The notes under the pieces are model-generated. The model saw nothing but the letters and a program-made list of their open reading frames with translations. It did not search any database and had not been told where the DNA came from. This document shows, piece by piece, positions 27,059-36,032 of a stretch of DNA of 64,000 nucleotides (position 1 is the stretch's first letter; each line of letters begins with the position of its first letter). The translations under genes and the position numbers were made by a program. This DNA is from Eubacteriaceae bacterium (GTDB taxonomy: Bacteria; Bacillota; Clostridia; Peptostreptococcales; Anaerovoracaceae). The stretch spans positions 529,140 through 593,139 of the forward strand of contig CABIXY010000003.1 in assembly GCA_902362805.1 (NCBI GenBank), written 5' to 3'.

Positions 27059-27514
27059 ATGATTTTTGGATTATCGTGGTTCAGTATGCCGGTTTTCTGG
27101 CTGGCTGCCGCAGTCATCTTTGTCATCATCGAAGGACTGACCATGGGGCTTACGACCATTTGGTTTGCTGGCGGCGCTGTCGTAGCGCTGATTGCAGCCT
27201 TATTGGGCGCGAATATTGTAGTTCAGATAGTCTTGTTCTTTGTGGTTTCAATCGTTCTTCTGTTCAGCACCAGAAAGCTGTTTGTGAAAAAGCTACATAC
27301 TGGTCAGGAGAAGACCAATGTAGATGCCTTGATTGGCAGAGAAGCAGTTGTGACTTCGATTATCAAGCCTTTGGAGCCTGGCATTATCAGGCTTGGAAGC
27401 CAGGATTGGACTGCTGTCTGCAAAACGGAAGATACCGTCATTGCAGAAGGGACAAAAGTTAAAGTAATGGCGATCGAAGGGGTAAAGGCTGTTGTCGTCC
27501 CTTTGACTGAATAG
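27059..27514 (+). CDS. NfeD-family membrane protein
   Basis: The protein has 151 residues from the ATG at 27059, which follows AAAGGAGG by 8 bases; an in-frame GTG lies 3 bases earlier. Two to three membrane helices (about 8-75) are followed by a soluble OB-fold-like NfeD domain (about 85-150, DALIGREAVVTSIIKPLEPGIIRLGSQDWTAV). Short NfeD proteins act with stomatin/SPFH proteins, and the next gene encodes one 13 bases later. Confidence 0.92.
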   Translation: MIFGLSWFSMPVFWLAAAVIFVIIEGLTMGLTTIWFAGGAVVALIAALLGANIVVQIVLFFVVSIVLLFSTRKLFVKKLHTGQEKTNVDALIGREAVVTSIIKPLEPGIIRLGSQDWTAVCKTEDTVIAEGTKVKVMAIEGVKAVVVPLTE

Positions 27515-27527
27515 AAAGGAGATTCTT

Positions 27528-28475
27528 ATGGGAACTGATTTAGGTGAAATAATAAAAATAATAGTAATCATCGTCTTGATTATCGTGGCGATTGGTCTGA
27601 TTGCAACGAATATCAGAATTGTGCCGCAGGCGAGGGCTTATGTCATAGAGAGATTGGGTGCGTACAAAGGCACATGGCAGGTAGGTCTGCATTTCAAAGT
27701 GCCTCTCATCGATAAGATTTCGAGAAAAGTATCTTTGAAAGAAAAAGTCATCGACTTCCCGCCGCAGCCGGTTATCACCAAGGATAACGTTACCATGGAA
27801 ATCGACACTGTCGTCTATTTCCAGATTACAGATCCAAAGCTGTATACCTACGGCGTTGAAAGCCCGATGGATGCAATAGAGAATTTGACCGCAACTACTT
27901 TGAGAAATATCATCGGTGAGTTGGAACTGGATGAATCCCTGACAAGCCGTGAACACATCAATACAAAAATCAGATTGGTTCTGGATGAGGCCACTGACCC
28001 TTGGGGCATCAAGATCAATCGTGTGGAAGTAAAGAACATCACACCGCCGAGAGATATACAGATGGCGATGGAAAAGCAGATGCGTGCTGAGCGTGAAAGA
28101 AGAGAATCCATCCTCAGAGCTGAGGGTGAAAAGAAATCCGCAGTGCTCATCGCAGAAGGCCACAAAGAAGCAGTCATTCTGGAAGCAGAGGCCAATAAGG
28201 AATCTCAGATTCTGGCGGCTGAAGCCAAGAAGGAAGCACAGATCAGAGAGGCAGAAGGTGAAGCGCAGGCAATCAGAATGGTAAAACAGGCGACTGCCGA
28301 TGGTATCAAGATGCTGGTTGAGTCAAATCCGAACAGAGAAGTCATCGCTTTGCAGGGCTTGAACTCTTTCGAAAAGGCAGCCGACGGCCAGGCGACAAAG
28401 ATCATCATTCCTTCAGAAATCGCAGGCCTTGCAGGTCTGGCAACTTCTCTGAAAGAACTGATCAAAGAAGACTAA
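27528..28475 (+). CDS. SPFH/Band-7 (stomatin-like) protein
   Basis: The 315-residue protein has one N-terminal membrane helix (about 8-28) and an SPFH domain (about 30-200, IVPQARAYVIERLGAYKGTWQVGLHF...VSLKEKVIDFPPQPVITKDNV). A long helical segment rich in E-A-E-K repeats follows and should form oligomers. Such slipin/QmcA proteins scaffold membrane microdomains and often work with NfeD and membrane proteases. The pairing with nfeD is the usual arrangement. Confidence 0.93.
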   Translation: MGTDLGEIIKIIVIIVLIIVAIGLIATNIRIVPQARAYVIERLGAYKGTWQVGLHFKVPLIDKISRKVSLKEKVIDFPPQPVITKDNVTMEIDTVVYFQITDPKLYTYGVESPMDAIENLTATTLRNIIGELELDESLTSREHINTKIRLVLDEATDPWGIKINRVEVKNITPPRDIQMAMEKQMRAERERRESILRAEGEKKSAVLIAEGHKEAVILEAEANKESQILAAEAKKEAQIREAEGEAQAIRMVKQATADGIKMLVESNPNREVIALQGLNSFEKAADGQATKIIIPSEIAGLAGLATSLKELIKED

Positions 28476-28499
28476 TTGCAATAAACCGAACATTGGAAG

Positions 28500-28525
28500 C
28501 ACCCCGCTGCGGCGGGGTGTTTTTT
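28500..28525 (+). terminator. Intrinsic terminator
   Basis: A perfect 8-bp GC-rich stem, CACCCCGC (28500-28507) with GCGGGGTG (28512-28519), has a TGCG loop and is followed by TTTTTT. Confidence 0.93.
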
Positions 28526-28633
28526 GCCGCCCAAAATAATGTGAAAAAAATCTCTGAATAGATATAAAATGGTACCCAAAAAAGAGGCCTCTGTTGTATT
28601 CTGTAGTGAAAACAAAAACGGAGGTCTTTTAAA

Positions 28634-29356
28634 ATGGAAAGAAGACAAACAAAGACACAGCTATTATCGGTATCCAGAAGAGAGGTGAAGTATCTGATTT
28701 CTCTTGAAGACAGACTCTTTCTTCTTGACGCTTTGAATCAGCTGCTGACGCCGGACACTTATGGCGGATATAACGGGTACACAGTCAGAAGTGTCTACTT
28801 TGACAGTGTGGCTAACGACGACTATCTGGATAAAAGAGAAGGCGTACCGGAAAAAAAGCGAATCCGCATGAGAGTCTATCATCCCGACGATGAAAAAGTG
28901 AAATTCGAATTGAAACGAAAAAGTTATGGACGAGAGCTGAAGGAAAGCCAGGTCATCAGCAGAGCGGACGGGAAGGAGCTTCTGAGGGGCAACTACCGCG
29001 TACTCCTGGCATATGACAGCGCAGTGGCCAGATTCGCTTACGATTTGATGACGACCAGGCTTTACCGGCCGGTATCTTTGATTGAATATGATCGTAGAGC
29101 CTACACCCATCACAACTTCAATACCCGGGTGACCATGGATCATCATCTTCGCTACTGCGATTTCTGTTACGACTTATTCTCTCATAGGTTGAATTTTAAA
29201 GAGGCCATGCCAAAGGAGGATACGATTCTAGAAATCAAATATGATCGGTTTCTGTTCAAACAGATACAGGAACTACTGGGAAAATGCGATTTAACTCGCA
29301 GGCCGCCTAGCAAATTCGGGACTTCGCGCAGTATTTTAAAACAATATTACTATTAG
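28634..29356 (+). CDS. VTC-domain polyphosphate polymerase-like protein
   Basis: The 240-residue protein corresponds to one VTC domain (PF09359). The strands of the tunnel fold carry the expected basic and acidic residues: RREVKYLIS, YTVRSVYFDS, KKRIRMRVYH, KVKFELKRKSYG, SLIEYDRRAY and ILEIKYDRF. In yeast Vtc4 this domain makes polyphosphate from ATP. In bacteria the role is less certain. Two DUF4956 membrane proteins follow, which may form an export channel or anchor as the membrane part does in yeast. Confidence 0.88.
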   Translation: MERRQTKTQLLSVSRREVKYLISLEDRLFLLDALNQLLTPDTYGGYNGYTVRSVYFDSVANDDYLDKREGVPEKKRIRMRVYHPDDEKVKFELKRKSYGRELKESQVISRADGKELLRGNYRVLLAYDSAVARFAYDLMTTRLYRPVSLIEYDRRAYTHHNFNTRVTMDHHLRYCDFCYDLFSHRLNFKEAMPKEDTILEIKYDRFLFKQIQELLGKCDLTRRPPSKFGTSRSILKQYYY

Positions 29357-29373
29357 AGAAAGAAGGGGAAAAG

Positions 29374-30042
29374 ATGAGTAAGTTAATCGATATCTTTGTT
29401 CAGGAAGACATTGGTACGGGAAGGGGAGATGTTCAATTGATCTTGATGGGCAGCCTGCTGTTTACGCTCTGCATGGCAGGAGCCGTGGCTCTGACTTATC
29501 GGCTTTGCCACAATACACTGACCTACAATAGAAAATTCAACATCACCTTAGTGATGCTGGCCTTTCTATCTACAGTGCTCATGACCTTGATTCAGAGCAA
29601 TCCTCTGTTTTCTTTGGGTGTATTGGGTTCGCTTTCTATCTGCAGAATCAGATTGAACACCAAAGATCCGAGGGATTTGGGTTTTGTCTTCTGGGCTATA
29701 TCCATCGGAATTGCCTCTTCCATGGGGGCCTACTTTGCCAGCCTGGTCAGTTCAGTCGTCTTGTGCCTGATTCTGGTAATCTCCAGTAAATTGACCAGGA
29801 AGACCAATGCCTCCATGATTGTGGTCAGAGGAGAAAAAGGACAGATGGACAACGTGCAAAAAATCTTCCACAGTCGGCGGGGCATCAGCGTGCAGTCGAA
29901 AAATATCTTTGAAGAATCTTTCGAATTAGTTTATGAACTGCACGTCAAAACAAAGGAAGAGGAGCAGCTCATTTCCCAGCTGGGAGCACTGGAAGGTATC
30001 CATGGCGTCAATGTTCTGGCGCCGAAAACCAAAGCAGCATAA
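29374..30042 (+). CDS. DUF4956 membrane protein, first of a tandem pair
   Basis: The 222-residue protein has about four membrane helices in the first 135 residues and a soluble ACT-like or ferredoxin-like C-terminal domain. The signature FSLGVLGSLSICRIRLNTKDPRDLGFVFWAISIGIA is typical of DUF4956. The family is often next to VTC-domain genes, as here. Its function is not established; it probably works with the VTC protein at the membrane. Confidence 0.85.
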   Translation: MSKLIDIFVQEDIGTGRGDVQLILMGSLLFTLCMAGAVALTYRLCHNTLTYNRKFNITLVMLAFLSTVLMTLIQSNPLFSLGVLGSLSICRIRLNTKDPRDLGFVFWAISIGIASSMGAYFASLVSSVVLCLILVISSKLTRKTNASMIVVRGEKGQMDNVQKIFHSRRGISVQSKNIFEESFELVYELHVKTKEEEQLISQLGALEGIHGVNVLAPKTKAA

Positions 30043-30054
30043 GGAGGAGAAAAG

Positions 30055-30723
30055 ATGAACCAGTTATTTGAAGAAAAGATGGATCAGCTCCTTGGAGCTG
30101 TTGCAAAAGATATTGGAACGAGCGAGATCATGATTACTCTGGGAATGGCAGCTTTGTTCGCAGCAATTCTCTGGATTGCCTATCGCTTTGCCCATACAAG
30201 AGACTCTTATGAACCGAAGTTTGCCGTCACATTGATTGTTCTGTCTTTCGTTTCTACCATTCTCATGGACTTGATACAGACGAATCTGGCCTTATCATTG
30301 GGAATGTTGGGTTCTCTGTCCATCGTCAGATTTCGTACAAACATCAAGGACCCGCGGGATATCGGATTTATCATCTGGAGCATGGCAATTGGCATTGCGG
30401 CGGCTACAGAGAGTCTTCTCATCGGCCTGGTTGGATCTGTCATTTTGGCGGCCGTGATGATTTTGACCAAGGGAAGCAGGGAGAGAACCAATCAGATGCT
30501 GCTCATTGTCAGAGGCAGTGATGTGGATTTGAACCGGATACAGGCTATTGTAGATCACATGGAGGGAATAAATACGATCAAAGCGAAGAACATTCTCAGC
30601 GATTCTTTTGAGTTGGTTTACGAAGTGAACGTATCAGATGCGGAAAGCAATGATGTGATTGATAATATTTTTGAATTAGGCGGCATCGACTCTGTAAACC
30701 TTCTGGCACCGCATCTGTCATAA
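30055..30723 (+). CDS. DUF4956 membrane protein, second of a tandem pair
   Basis: Also 222 residues, and plainly related to the preceding protein in helix order and signature (LSLGMLGSLSIVRFRTNIKDPRDIGFIIWSMAIGIAAATES). The C-terminal domains of both end with a matching NVLAPK / NLLAPH segment, so this is a gene duplication. The two start 681 bases apart with a good SD (AAGGAGG) each. A heteromeric membrane complex is plausible. Confidence 0.85.
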   Translation: MNQLFEEKMDQLLGAVAKDIGTSEIMITLGMAALFAAILWIAYRFAHTRDSYEPKFAVTLIVLSFVSTILMDLIQTNLALSLGMLGSLSIVRFRTNIKDPRDIGFIIWSMAIGIAAATESLLIGLVGSVILAAVMILTKGSRERTNQMLLIVRGSDVDLNRIQAIVDHMEGINTIKAKNILSDSFELVYEVNVSDAESNDVIDNIFELGGIDSVNLLAPHLS

Positions 30724-30752
30724 TTGACTGTATCAAGAGAATAGCATATAAT
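30724..30752 (+). promoter_or_regulatory. Promoter of sigI-rsgI
   Basis: TTGACT (30724-30729), a 17-bp spacer and TATAAT (30747-30752), 55 bp upstream of sigI, suggest basal transcription by the housekeeping sigma factor. Confidence 0.65.
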
Positions 30753-30806
30753 CAAATTACAGTATATTAACTCGAGAAAAGGCTGTTATACAAAGGAGAG
30801 AGAACA

Positions 30807-31478
30807 TTGAGACCGGGTGAAAAAATTGAGATAGAGAATCTGGAATATTTAATTCAGCAGCATATGGCCTTTATCATCCGCACCGTCAGCAGTCTGACTG
30901 GACGATACGTAGCGGTGGAGAACGATGAAGAATTCAGCATTGCTCTGTCCGCCTTTGCGGAAGCAGTCGCCAAATATGATGAAAAGAGGGGCAGCTTTCT
31001 GGGGTTTGCCAAACTGGTCATGGAAAGCCGGCTCAAAACTTATTTAGCGAGGGAAAAGACACGGCCCAGGGAAGCGTCCCTAGACAGCTTATATGAAAAC
31101 GGCCAGGATTTTCCTGATGAGAGAGAGGACGTCGGCAGAACAGATCACCTCCGAGAAGAAGTGATGCTATATAAAGAAGAACTGGCCCTCTTCGGGCTGA
31201 CTCTGGAGATTTTGGCCGATGAAGCCCCGAAGCACAGAGATACCAGGGAAAATGCCCTTGACATCGCACAGATAGCCAGCAATGATCCGCCCACAGTGAA
31301 GACGACATATGAGAAGAAGCGCCTGCCTGTCCGCGCAGTGGCTCGTATCGCCCAGGTGACAGAGAAAGTGGTGAAGCGGAGCAGACACTTTATCTTGGCA
31401 GCGATGATCATCTTCGTCAAAGCGTTTCCCGAACTGAGCCGTTTTATCGGGAGAGCGAGGTGCTCCGATGTATTATAG
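30807..31478 (+). CDS. sigI: RNA polymerase sigma factor SigI
   Basis: The 223-residue protein fits the SigI branch of sigma-70 factors. A region-2-like part (about 15-85, SALSAFAEAVAKYDEKRGSFLGFAKLVMESRLKTYLAREK) is followed by the SigI C-terminal domain (about 120-215), with VARIAQVTEKVVKRSRHFILAAMIIF. The TTG start has AAAGGAGAG upstream. SigI responds to heat or cell-envelope and polysaccharide signals in Bacillus and Clostridium. Its anti-sigma gene overlaps by 11 bp, so the two are translationally coupled. Confidence 0.9.
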   Translation: MRPGEKIEIENLEYLIQQHMAFIIRTVSSLTGRYVAVENDEEFSIALSAFAEAVAKYDEKRGSFLGFAKLVMESRLKTYLAREKTRPREASLDSLYENGQDFPDEREDVGRTDHLREEVMLYKEELALFGLTLEILADEAPKHRDTRENALDIAQIASNDPPTVKTTYEKKRLPVRAVARIAQVTEKVVKRSRHFILAAMIIFVKAFPELSRFIGRARCSDVL

Positions 31479-32493
31479 AGTAATCATATTAGAGATAAAA
31501 GAAGACTACTGCCTCGCTCTGACGGAAGAGGGGACGGTCATCCGCATCAAAAAGAAGAACGGGCTGCGAGAGGGAGATAAGATTTACGTATTGGACGAAG
31601 ACTTTTATGTAGCGGAGTCTGACGCAAAAGAGCAAGTGGTCCTGCCCTTCACAAAAGGCAGGAAGATCAAGAAATCCTACTTGCAGAAGATGACCGCAGT
31701 AGCGGCTGCCCTCATGGTATGCCTTGCCTCTCTGATGATTCCACAGATGACTGCTCCGGCTTATGCGGCAATTTCCTTTGATGGGGAAAAGAGCGTACAA
31801 GTAGAGGCTGACAAAGACGGCAAGGTGGTCGATGCGGTTTCCTTTGATGATACCATGTCAGAAGGGGAGCTGAATGGGCTGATAGGAAAGAACATTGCCG
31901 ATTTGCAGGAGATGGTGGCTGGCTTGAATAAAACAGATGACGACCTGCTGGTGGTCGCTTATGCCGGCCTGAAGGGAACCGTAGAAAAATCGTTAAAAGA
32001 CGATGTACTGGGCATTACAAAGGGTAAGGATACCGTATATCTGGAAGGCAGCAAGGATGATGTCAAGGCGGCAAAAAAGGAAGGAAAGAGCCTGGGCATG
32101 TACATGATTGAAAAGGCAGCCAGTGAAGACCGTCTGACGGATCTGCTGGACGGCGTACCTTTTGATCATGTGGCCAAGTTCCTTGCAAAGCATCGCGATT
32201 TGATTCCGGCAGCGAAGGCCGAAAAGATTCTGAACGAGAAGAAAAAAGGGAAAAAGAACGACAACAAGTACACAGCAGAGGATGAAGCTGACGAGGAAGA
32301 CCAATGGGATGCTGACGATCAGGACGATGAAAATGATGACGATGACCGCATCACAACATCGGGGAAACACAGCAATGATGACGACGATGAGCAGTGGAAA
32401 CCTGACGACAAAGAAGATGACGACGATGAGACAGAAACTCCCGATGATGATGACGATGACGGCGGGGAAGAAGAGGAGGAGACAGAAGACTAG
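31468..32493 (+). CDS. RsgI-type anti-sigma factor with acidic extracellular tail
   Basis: The 341-residue protein has a cytoplasmic RsgI N-terminal domain (about 1-55, YRVIILEIKEDYCLALTEEGTVIRI) that should bind SigI. One membrane helix (about 74-93) is followed by an extracytoplasmic domain (about 100-265). The last 75 residues are dominated by Asp and Glu. Clostridial RsgI proteins often carry carbohydrate-binding domains outside; here the region instead ends in a polyanionic tail, which could sense cations or cationic peptides. That role is inferred. Confidence 0.85.
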   Translation: MYYRVIILEIKEDYCLALTEEGTVIRIKKKNGLREGDKIYVLDEDFYVAESDAKEQVVLPFTKGRKIKKSYLQKMTAVAAALMVCLASLMIPQMTAPAYAAISFDGEKSVQVEADKDGKVVDAVSFDDTMSEGELNGLIGKNIADLQEMVAGLNKTDDDLLVVAYAGLKGTVEKSLKDDVLGITKGKDTVYLEGSKDDVKAAKKEGKSLGMYMIEKAASEDRLTDLLDGVPFDHVAKFLAKHRDLIPAAKAEKILNEKKKGKKNDNKYTAEDEADEEDQWDADDQDDENDDDDRITTSGKHSNDDDDEQWKPDDKEDDDDETETPDDDDDDGGEEEEETED

Positions 32494-32517
32494 AAAACAA
32501 TAGGATAACGATAGAAG

Positions 32518-32552
32518 ACCCTGCCTGGCTAGAAAAAACAGCCAGGCAGGGT
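32518..32552 (+). terminator. Hairpin terminator after rsgI
   Basis: A perfect 13-bp stem, ACCCTGCCTGGCT (32518-32530) with AGCCAGGCAGGGT (32540-32552), is followed only by a weak T stretch (TTCCTGT). Confidence 0.75.
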
Positions 32553-32565
32553 TTCCTGTAAGATA

Positions 32566-32594
32566 TTGACATATTTTCGCATCTGTGGTACGAT
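32566..32594 (+). promoter_or_regulatory. Promoter of the toxin-antitoxin pair
   Basis: TTGACA (32566-32571), a 17-bp spacer and TACGAT (32589-32594). The TATATG/ATATGT repeats just downstream (32596-32622) could be antitoxin-binding sites. Confidence 0.6.
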
Positions 32595-32661
32595 TTATAT
32601 GTAATAATATGTAAAACATATCAAAAAAGGAATATTGACAAAGACATAGAATGGAGGTAAT

Positions 32662-33018
32662 ATGGGAAAGGAGAGAGTTGAATTTTATGAAGAGGGAGGG
32701 GGGAAGGTTCCTGTCATAGAATTTCTTAATATCTTGAACGTGAAACAGAGAGCGAAAGCGTTGAAAAGTATAGAACTACTAGATGAGTATGGAAATCAAC
32801 TCAGGGAACCGCATGCAAAGCATATCAAGGATGGAATTTTTGAACTAAGAATTCGTTTTTCCAACGATGTATGCAGAATATTTTTCTTTTTCTTTTATAA
32901 CAATAAAATCATTATGACAAATGGGTTTATTAAAAAAGAAAATAAGACACCAGGGAGAGAATTACAACTCGCTTTAAAATACAAAGCCGATTATGAGAGG
33001 AGGCATCATGATGAGTAA
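32662..33018 (+). CDS. RelE/HigB-type toxin (Gp49-like)
   Basis: The 118-residue basic protein has the RelE/HigB (Gp49) fold pattern: VEFYEEGGGKVPVIEFLNILNVKQRAKALKSIELL, GNQLREPHAKHIKDGIFELRIRFSNDVCRIFFFF and a C-terminal KKENKTP segment. These toxins cut mRNA on the ribosome. The toxin gene comes first and its end overlaps the antitoxin gene, the HigBA-like order. The run FFFFFF may mark a slippery T-rich stretch, but the frame is intact. Confidence 0.88.
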   Translation: MGKERVEFYEEGGGKVPVIEFLNILNVKQRAKALKSIELLDEYGNQLREPHAKHIKDGIFELRIRFSNDVCRIFFFFFYNNKIIMTNGFIKKENKTPGRELQLALKYKADYERRHHDE

Positions 33019-33283
33019 TTATGAAAAGTATTTGGAAACACAATTACAGGATCTCGACTTTAAGGAGGAGTACGATAATCTTGAGGCAGAGTATCAGATT
33101 ATTAAAGCGATTATAGATGCACGACTGGAGTTAAACTTGACGCAGCAGGAGTTATCAGCGAAAACCGGTATTAAACAATCCAACTTAAGTAGAATTGAAA
33201 ATGGTAATTGCAGTCCTACCGTTCATACATTGTCAAAGATCGCGAGAGGTCTTGACAAACAATTGGTTATCAAGTTTGTGTGA
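33011..33283 (+). CDS. XRE-family antitoxin (HigA-like)
   Basis: The protein has about 90 residues from the ATG at 33011, with AGGAGG 7 bases upstream; ATG 33008 is also possible. The C-terminal half is an XRE helix-turn-helix (LNLTQQELSAKTGIKQSNLSRIENGNCSPTVHTLSKIARGL). The N-terminal part (YLETQLQDLDFKEEYDNLEAEYQIIKAI) should wrap the toxin. It neutralises the preceding toxin and represses the shared promoter. A terminator follows. Confidence 0.9.
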   Translation: MSNYEKYLETQLQDLDFKEEYDNLEAEYQIIKAIIDARLELNLTQQELSAKTGIKQSNLSRIENGNCSPTVHTLSKIARGLDKQLVIKFV

Positions 33284-33301
33284 TTAAAAATTTAAAAAAG
33301 G

Positions 33302-33342
33302 CGAGTGCAGAGGAGCGATGCTCCGTCATACACTCGTTTTTT
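33302..33342 (+). terminator. Intrinsic terminator of the toxin-antitoxin operon
   Basis: Outer stem CGAGTG/CACTCG (33302-33307, 33331-33336) and inner stem GGAGC/GCTCC (33312-33316, 33320-33324) are followed by TTTTTTC. It also lies at the convergent end of the minus-strand reductase gene. Confidence 0.8.
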
Positions 33343-33343
33343 C

Positions 33344-34366
33344 TTACAATTTTTTCACCTGTTCCCGGTAGTCTGCCAGATTCTTTGCAAGCAGTGCCGG
33401 CGTATCCAGACCATAAGGACATTTCTCTCTGCACTGTCCGCAGTGCAGGCATTCTTCGATCAATTCCATGTCTTGCTGATGTTCTTCGTCCATGTAGACA
33501 GAGGTCGGAGCACGGCGGATCATCAGGGACATCCGCGCACAGTCGTTGATTTTGATGCCGACAGGACATGGCATGCAGTAACCGCAGCCTCGGCAGAATT
33601 CTCCAGAAAGCTCTTCACGCTCTCTCAAAATAAAGTTCTGCATTTCTTCGTCCATAGCAGGCGGGTTCTTTTCGCAGGCGATGAATTCCTGCAGCTCCGA
33701 CATCTTCTGCACGCCCCAGATGGGCAGCACGTGGTCGTACTGCGTGCAGAAGGCGTAGGCGGCATCAGCTCTTGTAATCAGTCCGCCGCTCATGGCTTTC
33801 ATGGCGATGAAGCCCATATCCGCCTGGGCACATTTTTCCACTAGGACCGCATCCTGTTCGCTGGCCAGATAGCAGAAGGGAAATTGCAGGGTTTCGTAGA
33901 GACCGGAGTCGATGACTTCGTGAGCCACGGCAAGCCTGTGGTTGGTAATGCCGATGTGCTTGACTTTACCTTGTTCTTTCGCTTCTATCATGGCCTCATA
34001 GAGTCCCGTGCCGTCTCCAGGCTTCGGACAGAAGGACGGATTGTGGAACTGATACAAGTCCAGGTAGTCTGTCTGCAGATCGGTCAGAGACTGCGACAAC
34101 TGCGACCAGAATTCCTCCGTAGTATTGCACATGGTTTTGCTAGCTATATAGACCTTGTCTCTGATTCCGCGTTTTGCGATGGCACGGCCCAGCTTTTCTT
34201 CACTATCCGTATAGAAACGGGCAGTATCGTAAAAGGTCACGCCGTTGTCGTAAGCTTCGTAGATCAGGGCTTCAGTTTCTTCGTAGGAAATTCTCTGGAT
34301 CGGCAGGGCACCAAAGCCGTTTTTGTTCGTTATCATTTCAGTTTGTCCAAGTCTGACTTGGGTCAT
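33344..34366 (-). CDS. Aldo/keto reductase with ferredoxin-type 4Fe-4S domain
   Basis: The protein has about 340 residues. Residues 1-250 form an aldo/keto reductase barrel with the catalytic Asp/Tyr/Lys/His pattern partly visible (GVTFYDTARFY, YIASKT, DLYQFHNP). The C-terminal region carries two cysteine clusters, CRGCGYCMPCP and CLHCGQCREKCP, for two iron-sulfur clusters. Such proteins occur in anaerobes and probably move electrons between ferredoxin and a carbonyl substrate. I set the start at the ATG at 34366 because the upstream GTG (34375) lies inside the SD AGAGGTGA. The substrate is unknown. Confidence 0.88.
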   Translation of the reverse strand: MTQVRLGQTEMITNKNGFGALPIQRISYEETEALIYEAYDNGVTFYDTARFYTDSEEKLGRAIAKRGIRDKVYIASKTMCNTTEEFWSQLSQSLTDLQTDYLDLYQFHNPSFCPKPGDGTGLYEAMIEAKEQGKVKHIGITNHRLAVAHEVIDSGLYETLQFPFCYLASEQDAVLVEKCAQADMGFIAMKAMSGGLITRADAAYAFCTQYDHVLPIWGVQKMSELQEFIACEKNPPAMDEEMQNFILREREELSGEFCRGCGYCMPCPVGIKINDCARMSLMIRRAPTSVYMDEEHQQDMELIEECLHCGQCREKCPYGLDTPALLAKNLADYREQVKKL

Positions 34367-34377
34367 AATCGTCACCT

Positions 34378-35736
34378 CTAATTTTTTAAACTCTGCAGCG
34401 GAGCAGGAATACGTCCGCCGCGGTTGATCATCTTCGCCGGAGACTGGCTTCTTAGCGGCATGACCGGTCCGTAGCCCAGAAGGCCGCCAAAGTCCAGTTC
34501 TTCGCCTTCTTTGAGACCGATGGCAGGAATCACTCTTACTGCCGTCGTCTTGGAGTTGACCATGCCGATGGCCGCTTCGTCAGCGATGATAGCAGAGATG
34601 ACCTCGCTAGTCGTATCTCCTGGAATGACAATCATGTCAAGACCTACAGAGCATACTGCGGTCATCGCTTCCAGCTTTTCGATAGAGAGAACACCGTTTC
34701 TGGCTGCTGCGATCATGCCGGCATCTTCACTGACCGGGATGAAAGCGCCTGAAAGTCCGCCCACACTGGAGGAGGCCATGACGCCGCCTTTTTTCACTGC
34801 GTCGTTGAGCATGGCCAGGGCGGCAGTGGTTCCGTGAGCGCCGCACTGCTCCAGACCGATTTCTTCCAAAATGTGTGCGACGGAGTCGCCTACAGCAGGA
34901 GTCGGTGCCAGGGAGAGGTCGACGATACCGAATTCTACGCCCAGCATGTCAGCAGCTTCGCGTCCGGCCAGCTGACCGATGCGAGTGATCTTAAAAGCGG
35001 TCTTTTTGATAGCCTCTGCCACCACGTTGATTGGTGCGTCCGCTGGCATCTTGGAGAGTACGGATCTGACCACGCCGGGACCGGATACGCCTACACTGAT
35101 GACGCAGTCCGCTTCACCTACGCCGTGGAATGCACCTGCCATGAACGGGTTATCCTCTACGGCATTGCAGAAGACGACCAGCTTGGCTGCACCGATGCAC
35201 TGTCTGTCTTTGGTCAGTTCCGCAGTCTGACGGACGGTTTCGCCCATGATTTTGACAGCATCCATGTTGATACCAGCTTTGGTGGAACCGACATTGACAG
35301 AGGAGCAGACCAGTTCAGTTTCAGCCAGGGCGCGGGGAATGGATGCGATCAGTTCTCTGTCGCCGGCACTGAACCCCTTCTGAACCAGAGCAGAATAACC
35401 GCCGATGAAGTTGACCCCTACATCGTGGGCTACTCTGTCCAGTGTTTTAGCATATTTGATGGGATCGCCGCCAGATACGCCGGCCAGCATGGAAATCGGC
35501 GTAACTGCGATTCGTTTATTTACGATGGGAATGCCGTATTTTTTCTCGATGGATTCTCCTGTCTTTACCAGATCTTTGGCATGACTGTATATTTTGTTAT
35601 AGACCTTTTCGCAGGATTTTTCAATGTCGCTGTCTGCACAGTCGATCAGAGAAATTCCCATAGTGATGGTTCTGATATCTAAGTTTTCTTCTTGTATCAT
35701 GGTGATGGTTTCCATGATGTCGCTCATATTTAACAT
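34378..35736 (-). CDS. DUF711 (PFL-family, UPF0210) protein
   Basis: The 452-residue protein matches the PFL/UPF0210 family throughout, e.g. [65 protein letters not shown] and the glycine-rich end GYGPVMPL. The family was compared with pyruvate formate-lyase but has no shown activity. It is nearly always encoded beside an ACT protein, as here (21-base gap), suggesting amino-acid-regulated function. Confidence 0.93.
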   Translation of the reverse strand: MLNMSDIMETITMIQEENLDIRTITMGISLIDCADSDIEKSCEKVYNKIYSHAKDLVKTGESIEKKYGIPIVNKRIAVTPISMLAGVSGGDPIKYAKTLDRVAHDVGVNFIGGYSALVQKGFSAGDRELIASIPRALAETELVCSSVNVGSTKAGINMDAVKIMGETVRQTAELTKDRQCIGAAKLVVFCNAVEDNPFMAGAFHGVGEADCVISVGVSGPGVVRSVLSKMPADAPINVVAEAIKKTAFKITRIGQLAGREAADMLGVEFGIVDLSLAPTPAVGDSVAHILEEIGLEQCGAHGTTAALAMLNDAVKKGGVMASSSVGGLSGAFIPVSEDAGMIAAARNGVLSIEKLEAMTAVCSVGLDMIVIPGDTTSEVISAIIADEAAIGMVNSKTTAVRVIPAIGLKEGEELDFGGLLGYGPVMPLRSQSPAKMINRGGRIPAPLQSLKN

Positions 35737-35756
35737 TGTGACTACCCTCCCGCTGA

Positions 35757-36032
35757 CTATATTCTATGCATGGAATTAAAGATATTCTCATGCATGACGT
35801 GAACCTGCATGGCAGGGACTTTGTCTTCGATGGCTTTCTGGAGCTGATCGATCTGCTTGTCTGATTCTGTGATATCGATAATCATAACCATGCAGAAAAA
35901 ACTATCCAGAACGGACTGTGTCACTTCGATGACGTTTGTGTTTGCTTCTGCGCAGGCGGTAGAGACCTTTGCCAGGATGCCGACCATATCTTTTCCGATC
36001 ACTGTTACTACAGCTTTTGATGTTTCTTTCAT
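35757..36032 (-). CDS. ACT domain protein (UPF0237)
   Basis: The 91-residue protein is a single ACT domain ([48 protein letters not shown]). ACT domains bind amino acids at dimer interfaces. It overlaps the stop of the radical SAM gene by ATGA and is followed by the DUF711 gene. It is the standard partner of DUF711 proteins. Confidence 0.93.
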   Translation of the reverse strand: MKETSKAVVTVIGKDMVGILAKVSTACAEANTNVIEVTQSVLDSFFCMVMIIDITESDKQIDQLQKAIEDKVPAMQVHVMHENIFNSMHRI

